Below, in pieces: positions 6,722 through 14,012 of a stretch of 64,000 nt of DNA. Numbering within the stretch: the stretch's first letter is position 1; the number at the start of each line of letters is the position of its first letter. A program made the position numbers and the translations under genes. Under the pieces are notes generated by a model. The model made no database searches, was not told where the DNA came from, and saw only the letters and a program-made list of their open reading frames with translations. This DNA is from Labrenzia sp. DG1229 (GTDB taxonomy: Bacteria > Pseudomonadota > Alphaproteobacteria > Rhizobiales > Stappiaceae), in the NCBI RefSeq assembly GCF_000521215.1, contig NZ_KI928940.1, positions 287,818 to 351,817 of the forward strand. Reading direction: 5' to 3'.

Positions 6722-7075
6722 ATGACCCTGTTTTGCGATACCGAAAGCCATCTCTTGCGGAAACGGCCACAGGCTCTGCGCATCGACATGGATCGCCTGT
6801 CGCGCTTTTTCAGAGACCGGTACCCGACTGCGACTGCAGCCGCTGTTGCGGCGGACCTTGGTGTTTCGCTGCGAACCGTAGAGGCGTGGTTGGGGTCCAG
6901 CCCCCGTGAACCCAAGGCAACCCAGATCATCAAGGCTATCTGGATCTACGGGCCGGACTTTCTGGCGGTCCTGCTACCGGAACCGCCGCAATGGCTTTCA
7001 GAAGCTGCACTCGAGGAAGAGCGGCGGAAAACACGTCACGCAATCAAAGAGATGGAACGGCGGCTAAACCGCTAA
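6722..7075 (+). CDS. putative helix-turn-helix phage regulator
   Basis: 117 residues from ATG 6722, preceded by GGAGG. Residues 22-50 (LSRFFRDRYPTATAAAVAADLG, then VSLRTVEAWLGSSP) read as a helix-turn-helix in which RTVEAWL would be the recognition helix. A charged C-terminal helix (ALEEERRKTRHAIKEMERRLNR) follows. It is the first gene of the rightward early cluster, so an early regulator role is reasonable. Confidence 0.6.
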   Translation: MTLFCDTESHLLRKRPQALRIDMDRLSRFFRDRYPTATAAAVAADLGVSLRTVEAWLGSSPREPKATQIIKAIWIYGPDFLAVLLPEPPQWLSEAALEEERRKTRHAIKEMERRLNR

Positions 7076-7099
7076 TTCCCTTGTGTCCGGAGGCCAGAG

Positions 7100-7261
7100 A
7101 TGCGGAAGAACAAATGGAGTACAAAGTGGGTTTCGGCCCTGTTGCGGCTGATCTGCCATGTGCTGGAAGTGCTGTGCAGGCGCATGGCGCGTGGTGGCGC
7201 ATGGTGGGCGAATGGCTGGGACGCCCTTGGCGACCGCTGCCGCACCGCTGCGAAAGCGTGA
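7100..7261 (+). CDS. very small basic protein
   Basis: 53 residues from ATG 7100 with GGAGG seven bases upstream, ending nine bases before the next start codon. The sequence begins MRKNKWSTKWVSALLRLICHV and contains LCRRMARGGAWWANGWDALG, so it is basic, Trp-rich and possibly membrane-interacting. The good ribosome site and tight spacing support it; no family is recognised. Confidence 0.5.
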   Translation: MRKNKWSTKWVSALLRLICHVLEVLCRRMARGGAWWANGWDALGDRCRTAAKA

Positions 7262-7270
7262 GGTGAGGGC

Positions 7271-7714
7271 ATGTCGACCACTTCCGCCCATGAACTTGAA
7301 ACCAAGTTTCTGAACGAGACCATCGACGCATTGCGCGACCAGGTCGACTATCTCGAGGCGCAGCTGATGGACACCGAAATCCAGTTTCCGCCGGATTTCG
7401 GATTGTCGCATCAGGACAAAAAGGTTGTGCGCCATCTCCTGAAGCGGCCGTTTGCCACGCACGACTCCCTTCGAGCAATTCTTTATGCCGACTTGAGAGG
7501 CGAGGAGCCGGAGAGCGACACGCTCTATATCCGCATTTACAAGATCCGCGGCCTTTTGCGCCCCCATGGTGTCGAGATCACAACGCGCCACGGCGAAGGA
7601 TACGAACTCACCCCCGCCATGAAACAGCGACTTCGCAGTGTCTGTGCCGCCTATGCGGACGGCGCGAGCGCGGCAACAAACTCTCTCGATCGGACTGAGG
7701 AGCAAACGGCATGA
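7271..7714 (+). CDS. receiver-less CtrA/OmpR-type winged-helix protein (paralogue 1)
   Basis: 147 residues. Residues 8-36 form an acidic coiled-coil-like helix (TKFLNETIDALRDQVDYLEAQL). Residues 39-115 read as an OmpR-type winged helix: FPPDFGLSHQDKKVVRHLLKRP, an insertion GEEPESDTLYIRIYKIRGLL, and HGEGYEL (107-113) in the wing. It aligns with the better preserved CtrA-like protein at 10751-11149. No phospho-receiver domain is present. It would bind DNA without phosphorylation control. The stop overlaps the next start (ATGA). Confidence 0.72.
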   Translation: MSTTSAHELETKFLNETIDALRDQVDYLEAQLMDTEIQFPPDFGLSHQDKKVVRHLLKRPFATHDSLRAILYADLRGEEPESDTLYIRIYKIRGLLRPHGVEITTRHGEGYELTPAMKQRLRSVCAAYADGASAATNSLDRTEEQTA

Positions 7715-7938
7715 CCCGGCTGACGTCATTCATCGACCTGCAGGACAATGCAGACCCGGCCGCAGCTGCCATGTGGCGCGCGTATCCGGAAGGACCGCCG
7801 GCGGATGTCTATGAACCGCCGTTCAACGAAGACAAGGCGGTTGCCCGCGCAATTTCACTGGAAGCCCTCGGCGCCATGGAGGCCGTTTCGACCCTGCCGC
7901 ACCTGTTCGGCCCGGAAACGGGTGCGGTGACGTGCTGA
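7711..7938 (+). CDS. small hypothetical phage protein
   Basis: 75 residues, acidic, no recognised domain (RLTSFIDLQDNADPAAAAMWRAYPEGPP). Overlaps the upstream gene by 4 bp and the methyltransferase by 7 bp, so it is part of a tightly packed early operon. Confidence 0.5.
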   Translation: MTRLTSFIDLQDNADPAAAAMWRAYPEGPPADVYEPPFNEDKAVARAISLEALGAMEAVSTLPHLFGPETGAVTC

Positions 7939-8753
7939 AGCCGACACGCTCTTTCCTTGACGGTCAGATTCAGCTGTTCCTGGGTGATGCGCGTGATGTT
8001 GTGCCGGCGCTCGGCCGCAGGTTTCGCGTTGCCTGTTTCGATGCGCCTTACAAGCTGACATCCGGAGGGGCCGCAAAAACCTCGGCGAAGCACAAGGTCA
8101 TGTGCGGCGGCTGGATGGCCGATTATGACAATTCCGGCACGCTGATGGAAACCGACATCACCTGGCAAGAGGTGATGGAACTGGCCGCAGACTGCCTGCA
8201 GAAGAATGCAGACGTTTACGCCTTTGCAAATGACAAGAACCAGTTTGAGGCGCAGCTCGAGGCGCGCAACGCCGGACTGAAGTTTCACAACCTGCTGGCG
8301 TGGAACAAGATCAACGCGACGGCAAACCGCTGGTACATGAAGAACCTGGAGTTCGTGCTCTATCTCTACGCCGGCGAGGCGCGCGCGATCGCCAATTGCG
8401 GCGACAAGCAACTTGTGAATTTTCCCCAAAGGGACGCCACCAGCCACCCGACTGAAAAGCCGGTGCCGCTGGTCGAGGCTTATATCCGGAATTCCGCCCT
8501 GCCGGGCGAGCCGGTGATTGATCCGTTTCTCGGGTCCGGGACTGCGGCTCTTGCCTGCATCAACACCGGAAACCCGTTCGTCGGGGTTGAAATCGACCCT
8601 TCCCATTTCGAGACCGCATGCCGGCGCGTGGAACGCGCCCTTGCAGAACGGCAGATCGACCTGACCGCGTTTCGGCGTGGCCGGTCCCGCCAGGCTGGTG
8701 ATCAGTGCGACCTCGAAACCTTTCTGGAAACAAAGGGAATACAGGCATGCTGA
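7932..8753 (+). CDS. phage DNA methyltransferase (beta-type, DAPY motif)
   Basis: 273 residues from a GTG. The catalytic motif IV reads DAPY (residues 37-40) instead of DPPY. The S-adenosylmethionine-binding motif I (DPFLGSGTAAL) comes near residue 197 after a PTEKP block. This order (catalytic first) is that of beta-class N6-adenine/N4-cytosine methyltransferases. The protein is short, with no obvious target-recognition extension, so it may methylate a short site. No restriction partner is nearby; protection of phage DNA or interference with host methylation control are possible roles. Confidence 0.82.
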   Translation: MLKPTRSFLDGQIQLFLGDARDVVPALGRRFRVACFDAPYKLTSGGAAKTSAKHKVMCGGWMADYDNSGTLMETDITWQEVMELAADCLQKNADVYAFANDKNQFEAQLEARNAGLKFHNLLAWNKINATANRWYMKNLEFVLYLYAGEARAIANCGDKQLVNFPQRDATSHPTEKPVPLVEAYIRNSALPGEPVIDPFLGSGTAALACINTGNPFVGVEIDPSHFETACRRVERALAERQIDLTAFRRGRSRQAGDQCDLETFLETKGIQAC

Positions 8754-9922
8754 TTGAAACGACCGCGGGTGATTTGAGGCTCGCATTGAACCTGGTGAAA
8801 CCCGCCATCCACCGGAGAAACACCATCCCGATCCTGAGCTGCGTCCTTCTGAAGGATGGCGCGGCGCGGGCTACAGATCTCGATATGGAGATCTCCATGA
8901 AATTTGCCGCAAGCCATTTCGAAGGGGAGGTTGCTGTCCCTGGCCTGCAGCTCTTTGACCTGGTTTCCAGTTTGCCCTTCGACATGAAGATCCGGCTTCA
9001 GCGCCTGCAGGGCGATGAACACGGTGTCCATATCTACTTTTCCGGTGGCCGATATCGGTTGCCGACCTTGCCGACGGAGGATTTTCCCGACTTTCCGAAA
9101 GACGACGAAACAAAGCGAATGAAAGCCCCTGACGGCTTGCTGGCGGCGATCGATGCTGTTCGTGGTGCGATTTCGACCGAAGAAACCAGATACTACCTGA
9201 ACGGTTTTTGCTTTTCGAAGTCTCCGCAGGGAAAGTCGGTTCTGGTTGCAACCGATGGGCATAGGCTGGTCGCTCACGACTATGATCATGACTGCGACGA
9301 AAGCAGAATTGTACCCCGAATGGCGCTGCCAGCCCTTACGCTCTTGCCGCAACCGCAGTCTGTCTTTCAGTCAAACAGGCAAATGCGGTTTTATTATCCG
9401 GGCGGCCACCTGTTCACCAAGCTGATTGACGGTGCTTTCCCGGATTGGCATCGCGTTGTTCCATACTTTAACGACGACGTGAAATCGCTGCGTTTCTCGC
9501 CGCTTGAGATGATGCGGGTGCTGAACCGGATCAACAAGATCGCCGGGTCGTCGCGTGGCCGCGCTGTCGACATCAGCGCTTCTTCCGCTGGCGACATGGT
9601 GGTCGTTGCAAGCAAGGGGAGCGACTCTGAGGAATGCGCAGAACGTCTTGAAAGCGGGTCCGCGGTAAATTGGTCGGGACCGTCCGATGTACGCAGTTTC
9701 AGCACTCGTTACCTGAGCGAAATTTGCCGACTTCACCGGCAGGCAGACACTATTTCCATAGTTGCGGCCGATGATCGATCGCCTGCACGCATCGTGCCCG
9801 ACAACGGTAAAACGCTCGCGATCCTGATGCCCATGCGGAACGGCTGCGGCCTCGTAGGCAAGGCATTGCTGGCCTTCGCAGACGGCGCCAATGACGCGGC
9901 CCAAGCGGAAAGGGCGGCGTGA
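8747..9922 (+). CDS. dnaN: phage-encoded DNA polymerase III beta clamp
   Basis: 391 residues from ATG 8747, which overlaps the end of the methyltransferase gene. The start MLIETTAGDLRLALNLVKPAI matches the N-terminal strand and helix of bacterial beta clamps; FPDFPKDDE, VLVATDGHRLVAHDY and the C-terminal IVPDNGKTLAILMPMR fit clamp domains 1-3. Length is near the family norm (~370), so all three domains seem present. The clamp tethers polymerase and recruits many partners through a hydrophobic pocket. Carrying a complete clamp is uncommon for a temperate phage and suggests replication partly independent of the host clamp. Confidence 0.9.
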   Translation: MLIETTAGDLRLALNLVKPAIHRRNTIPILSCVLLKDGAARATDLDMEISMKFAASHFEGEVAVPGLQLFDLVSSLPFDMKIRLQRLQGDEHGVHIYFSGGRYRLPTLPTEDFPDFPKDDETKRMKAPDGLLAAIDAVRGAISTEETRYYLNGFCFSKSPQGKSVLVATDGHRLVAHDYDHDCDESRIVPRMALPALTLLPQPQSVFQSNRQMRFYYPGGHLFTKLIDGAFPDWHRVVPYFNDDVKSLRFSPLEMMRVLNRINKIAGSSRGRAVDISASSAGDMVVVASKGSDSEECAERLESGSAVNWSGPSDVRSFSTRYLSEICRLHRQADTISIVAADDRSPARIVPDNGKTLAILMPMRNGCGLVGKALLAFADGANDAAQAERAA

Positions 9923-10761
9923 TGGAGGCGGTAACAGCTCAAACGCGCCCGATCGAGCCGATTGCGATTCCGGACTTATCACCCGGTCTCGTTGCCGCCG
10001 ATCGGCCCGACTTCAGGAATGTTGACCCGGCATCGCTCCGTGTGGACGTGAAGTATCAGCGCAACCTGTCCGGTCGATCCCTGAAATTGATCAGGAAAAT
10101 TGTTTCCAATTGGGATTGGGCAGCATTCAAACCGCCGGTCTGCGTCGATGTTGGCGGCGATCTGCATGTGGTGGACGGCCAGCACACCGCAACTGCCGCC
10201 GCAACGCATCCCGGCATCGCCTTCATACCCGTGATGATCGTAAAGGCCGAGCAAGCAAATTCCCGCGCTGCAGCCTTTGTGAAGCACAACCGCGATCGCG
10301 TGAACGTGACGCCCATGCAGTTGCATTACTCGCTGCTTGCGTCTGGTGATGAGGAAGCAATTGACGTCGACCGCGCGTGCCAATTGAGCGGTGTGACAAT
10401 TCTTCGCCAGCCGCCTGCATTTGCCAAATTCAAGGAGGGTGAAACCCTTGCCATCGAGGCAATCAAATCCCTGGTAAAGCGGCGGTTCATCGTTGGGGCG
10501 CGGAAGGTCCTGGATGTTTGCGTTGAGGCAAAGTGCGCACCCGTAAGCAGCGACGTCATCAAAGCCGTGGAAGCACTCCTTTTCAACGAGGAATACGCCG
10601 CTTCGATCATTCCTGAAAATCTGGCGACCACGATCCGATCGGCATCGCCGGATCTTCAGGCTGACATTGCTTCCTTCAAGCTGGCGCATCGGGTTCCGAA
10701 ATGGCGAGCGATGGCCGTTGTTTACTTCCGAAACACAAGGAAAAAGCGCCGTGCCAAATGA
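9922..10761 (+). CDS. ParB-like nuclease-fold phage protein
   Basis: 279 residues from ATG 9922, overlapping the dnaN stop. [15 protein letters not shown] and [15 protein letters not shown] reproduce the ParB N-domain signature seen in the phage DUF6551-type group: a DPxxL-like strand and a D-G-Q-H box. The C-terminal half (helical, ending [10 protein letters not shown]) is basic and may bind DNA. A partition role would need parS sites and a ParA, neither of which is seen, so a replication or regulatory role is as likely. Confidence 0.7.
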   Translation: MEAVTAQTRPIEPIAIPDLSPGLVAADRPDFRNVDPASLRVDVKYQRNLSGRSLKLIRKIVSNWDWAAFKPPVCVDVGGDLHVVDGQHTATAAATHPGIAFIPVMIVKAEQANSRAAAFVKHNRDRVNVTPMQLHYSLLASGDEEAIDVDRACQLSGVTILRQPPAFAKFKEGETLAIEAIKSLVKRRFIVGARKVLDVCVEAKCAPVSSDVIKAVEALLFNEEYAASIIPENLATTIRSASPDLQADIASFKLAHRVPKWRAMAVVYFRNTRKKRRAK

Positions 10762-11149
10762 TGCAGACTACCAGGCGCTCGAAGCCGAAAACCTGCTTCT
10801 CAGAGAGCGTATCTACCAACTCGAGGATGCGCTTTTTGCGGAAACTCCACTTCCTCCGGATTGGGGGCTAACTGTGAGCGAGGAGCGTGTTGTCGCCTGT
10901 TTGTTATCACGCCCGCAGGCAACAAAAGACGCCATCATGGCGGCGCTTTACCGGAATGACGGTAAGGACGAGCCTGAACTCAAGATTGTTGATGTTTTCG
11001 TTTGCAAGGCTCGCAAAAAGCTTGCGCCGTTCGGTATCGAAATCAAGACCGTCTGGGGTCGGGGATACATGATCGACGCGTCAGTGAGGGTGAAAATCCG
11101 TCATGGGGCTGTCGTGATCGTCGCCGATGAAAAAGACGAGGCGGCGTGA
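10751..11149 (+). CDS. receiver-less CtrA-like DNA-binding protein (paralogue 2)
   Basis: 132 residues from a GTG at 10751 (AAGGA upstream); the frame extends further left inside the ParB-like gene. Residues 6-31 form a coiled-coil-like helix. Residues 39-110 are a winged helix close to the C-terminal domain of the cell-cycle regulator Ctr[20 protein letters not shown] (73-91) and TVWGRGY (100-106) are near-identical to the CtrA recognition-helix and wing region as I know it from Caulobacter and Rhizobiales. The CheY-like receiver of CtrA is missing. The protein could occupy CtrA boxes constitutively. Paralogous to 7271-7714. Confidence 0.82.
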   Translation: MPNDADYQALEAENLLLRERIYQLEDALFAETPLPPDWGLTVSEERVVACLLSRPQATKDAIMAALYRNDGKDEPELKIVDVFVCKARKKLAPFGIEIKTVWGRGYMIDASVRVKIRHGAVVIVADEKDEAA

Positions 11150-11493
11150 TGACGGTCTATGTTCTTCACTTCAATCCACCGTTCCGGCATGCGCGTCATT
11201 ATATCGGCTATACGCCGGAAGCGACTGCAGAGCGGCGGGTTCAGGAACACCTCGACTGCAGCGCAAAGGGAAGCCCCCTGGTGAAAGCCGCCCTGAATGC
11301 GGGCTGCAAGGTTACCCTGGCGCACGAGTTTCCGAGCGCCGGCCGCGATTTCGAGCGCTGGCTCAAGACACGCCGCGACACCGCAAAATGGTGCGGCTGT
11401 TGCGGGCAGAACAGCCGACCTTTGCCACGGGCTGAAAACATCAGCGACAGTTTCAAGGGCGACAAGCCGCAATACGGCAGGAGGGCTGCCTGA
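11149..11493 (+). CDS. GIY-YIG superfamily protein
   Basis: 114 residues from ATG 11149 (ATGA overlap with the previous gene). VYVLHFNPP, HYIGYTPE and RRVQEH reproduce the GIY strand, YIG strand and conserved Arg helix of the GIY-YIG nuclease fold. A CGCCG zinc-like pair follows near residue 82. There is no DNA-recognition extension, so the substrate cannot be guessed. Confidence 0.7.
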   Translation: MTVYVLHFNPPFRHARHYIGYTPEATAERRVQEHLDCSAKGSPLVKAALNAGCKVTLAHEFPSAGRDFERWLKTRRDTAKWCGCCGQNSRPLPRAENISDSFKGDKPQYGRRAA

Positions 11494-11975
11494 TGAAGCT
11501 TGCAAAGACGCACCAGGCGGCCAACACCTATGCCATCAGCGCGCGCGAGGCCGAGCGGCTCGGTGTACCGGTGATCGTTATGCGGTCGCCGGCGGCAGCC
11601 GCCCGAATGCTGCAGGAACCGGCCTTCGTGCCGCCGACGCCCGCGCAACTGCGTGACGCGAAGATGCGCGCCCTGGCACTCGAGATCCGCCAGGCCAAGG
11701 AGCGCGGGGTCAAGCAGGGCTGCCGCCTGACCATGAAGAAAGTGGCGCTGCGCACGGGGTTTCTGTTTTCCGAACTCACTGAAAAAAGCCGGTCACAGGA
11801 CAGGGTTGCTGCCCGTTATCGCGCTTTCTGGGGCATGCGTGCCGGCACCGACTGGACGTGGCCGGATATCGCCCGTTTTTTCGGACTTAATCACACGACG
11901 GTCCTGCACGGTGTCCGCAAACACACGGCACTGACCGGGAAAACGCTTCCAGACAGAAACAGCAAGAAGAAATAG
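11493..11975 (+). CDS. free-standing DnaA domain IV-like protein
   Basis: 160 residues. SRSQDRVAARYRAFW (99-113) followed by WTWPDIARFFGLNHTTVLHG and VRKH (121-144) matches the DnaA domain IV signature that reads DnaA boxes (RRFGGRDHTTVLHAV in hosts). The AAA+ domain is absent. The N-terminal 95 residues are basic and unassigned. It could recognise DnaA boxes in the phage origin or compete with host DnaA at oriC; both are inferences from the motif. Confidence 0.8.
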   Translation: MKLAKTHQAANTYAISAREAERLGVPVIVMRSPAAAARMLQEPAFVPPTPAQLRDAKMRALALEIRQAKERGVKQGCRLTMKKVALRTGFLFSELTEKSRSQDRVAARYRAFWGMRAGTDWTWPDIARFFGLNHTTVLHGVRKHTALTGKTLPDRNSKKK

Positions 11976-11988
11976 GGAGCGGGGAATG

Positions 11989-12756
11989 TTACAAGGGATT
12001 GTCTGGATTTCGCGGCAAGAAACCAGTAAAAGCATCATCAAGGAGTTCTCTAAGGTTTTCAAACGCTTGGTTTCGCAGTGTTGTTCTGTTCTTAAACACT
12101 TCAACAAGTATTCGCTCTTCATCTTGTTCAAGGCGATATCGCAGAAAATCGAATTGTTGGATCATCTCTTCGATGTATTGAAATCCTTCTGGCTCGTACC
12201 TTTCGGTATCCTGGTTAGCCTCATCCCACCCAATAACTTTCACGGTCGAGCTCGCGGATTCAATAGCGTTCAAAATGCGCAGGCACCTGAACTCCTCAAT
12301 CGGGTGCATCATCCCCGTAAGATTGCTAAGAACACGTTGTCCAGCTCGCCGGTGTATATGTGCGAGTTCCCTTTTCACGTATTCAGCCTGTCTTTCAATG
12401 TGTTTGGCGTCACGAGATTGCGCATTAATATCTTCAGCGTCTCTCCAAACACGATTGATTTCTTCGCAAAGCTTCATGACCTCCCGATCGAAAAGTACCT
12501 TGGCTTCGATTTGCTGTTTGTGCGCGATGTTCTTGCTGCTGCGGATTTGATAGAGAATTGTAAAAATGGTGCACCCGGCAGCGATCGCGGCAGCCCAACC
12601 ACTCAAAGCTCCAATCCAGTTGCGATAACATTCACGAACAGTTTCGTTGGCGGCACTCGCTGCTTCGAGTGTGCAGGCTGTATCGAGCATGGACCATGCG
12701 ACGATCAGAGCGATCGGGAGGAGCGCGCCAATAAGTATCCAGTGAACAGACTTCAT
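11989..12756 (-). CDS. membrane protein with coiled coil, opposite orientation (moron candidate)
   Basis: 255 residues from ATG 12756 (an alternative ATG lies at 12768). Two membrane segments near the N-terminus (WILIGALLPIALIVAWSML and WAAAIAAGCTIFTILYQI) are separated by a Cys-containing ~25-residue loop. A long charged helical cytoplasmic part follows (KQQIEAKVLFDREVMKLCEEINRVW onward). It is the only gene on the minus strand within the rightward replication cluster and is A/T-richer than its neighbours, which marks it as an inserted cargo gene. Superinfection exclusion or abortive-infection roles are plausible for this architecture but unproven. Confidence 0.6.
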   Translation of the reverse strand: MKSVHWILIGALLPIALIVAWSMLDTACTLEAASAANETVRECYRNWIGALSGWAAAIAAGCTIFTILYQIRSSKNIAHKQQIEAKVLFDREVMKLCEEINRVWRDAEDINAQSRDAKHIERQAEYVKRELAHIHRRAGQRVLSNLTGMMHPIEEFRCLRILNAIESASSTVKVIGWDEANQDTERYEPEGFQYIEEMIQQFDFLRYRLEQDEERILVEVFKNRTTLRNQAFENLRELLDDAFTGFLPRNPDNPL

Positions 12757-12800
12757 GCCATCGCCCATAGCACGGCACGGTTGCAGATGGGAGTCTGCGC

Positions 12801-14012
12801 ATGAGCAAACGCTTTTCCGATGCCGAGTTGCAGCGGATCAAGAACCGCAATCCGATTTCCAGCGTCGTCGGCCAATATGTGAGTTGGGACCGGTCAAAAA
12901 CCGATGCTGGCAAGGGAGATTTCTGGGCTTGCTGTCCGTTTCATGATGAAAGATCCCCGTCGTTTCACTGCCTGGACGGAGACAATACCTACAAGTGTTT
13001 CGGCTGCGGCGCATCTGGCGACCAGTTCACGTTCCTGCAGGAATACAAGCAGATATCGTTTGTCGAGGCCGTGGAGCTGCTCGGCGGCGAAGCCGAGCCG
13101 GAGCCGCTGAGTGAACAGCAGATCGCCGAAGATGCGGCAAAGCGGGAAGCCAAGCGCCGGCAGCAGGAGGAATTTGCCGAAAATCTTCGTCGTGACGAAA
13201 TCCGCAAGGCGCGCAAGATCTATGATTTTGGCGGGCGGGTCGCAGGAACGGAAGGGCTTGAGTATCTGCGTGGCCGAGGGCTGATGCCGCTGAAATTCAG
13301 ACTGCCGCTGCGTTTCAATCCGCATCTGAATTACTGGCAGTCGCGTCCGGTGCCCGGCAGCCGCAAGCGGGAATACATCGTCGTTTTCTCCGGCCCGGCC
13401 ATGCTTGCGCCGATCACCGGTGCCAGGGGCGAGTTTCTCGGTGTGCACATCACGTATATCGACCCGTTACGGCCCGGCAAGAAAATCGCGATAGAGGACC
13501 CCTATGCGGAACTGCGCGAGGATGGCAGGGCCGCTTTTCTGGTTCCCAAAAAGATCAGGGGCTCGAAACGCAATGCGTCGATCAAGCTGGTTCAGCCTGA
13601 AGGTTTCACCCGGCTGGTGATTGGCGAGGGGTGGGAAACCACGCTGTCGGTTGCCGTGGCCGAATTCGGAACCGCTCAGTTTGAACGAACAGCCTATTGG
13701 ACATCGATCGACCTGCAATCCATGGGGGGCAAGGCCGAAAAAACGATCGCGCATCCTGAGCGCAGGAACAAAACGGGAAAACCCGAGCGGGTGCCCGGTC
13801 CGGTGCCGGATCTGACCGACCCGAAAGCGCTTCTGATCCCCGACCAGGTTACCGAAGTGGTTCGGCTTGGCGACGGCGACAGTGACAGGTTCACGGCCGA
13901 ACAGGTGATGCAGCGATCGCACGCGCGATGGGAACGACCCGGACGCAAGCAGCGCACGGCATGGGCGCCTGAAGGCATGGACTTCAACAATGTTTTGGTG
14001 GGGGCAGAGTGA
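12801..14012 (+). CDS. phage DNA primase (CHC2 zinc finger plus Toprim)
   Basis: 403 residues from ATG 12801 (GGGAG upstream). The CHC2 zinc ligands are visible as C45-x2-H48 and C66-x2-C69 (CCPFHDERSPSF, YKCFGCGASGD). A charged linker (residues 105-140) leads to a Toprim-like domain with LVIGEGWETTLSVA near residue 276. The product synthesises RNA primers. The downstream helicase gene starts inside its stop codon, so the two act as a primase-helicase pair. Confidence 0.85.
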   Translation: MSKRFSDAELQRIKNRNPISSVVGQYVSWDRSKTDAGKGDFWACCPFHDERSPSFHCLDGDNTYKCFGCGASGDQFTFLQEYKQISFVEAVELLGGEAEPEPLSEQQIAEDAAKREAKRRQQEEFAENLRRDEIRKARKIYDFGGRVAGTEGLEYLRGRGLMPLKFRLPLRFNPHLNYWQSRPVPGSRKREYIVVFSGPAMLAPITGARGEFLGVHITYIDPLRPGKKIAIEDPYAELREDGRAAFLVPKKIRGSKRNASIKLVQPEGFTRLVIGEGWETTLSVAVAEFGTAQFERTAYWTSIDLQSMGGKAEKTIAHPERRNKTGKPERVPGPVPDLTDPKALLIPDQVTEVVRLGDGDSDRFTAEQVMQRSHARWERPGRKQRTAWAPEGMDFNNVLVGAE

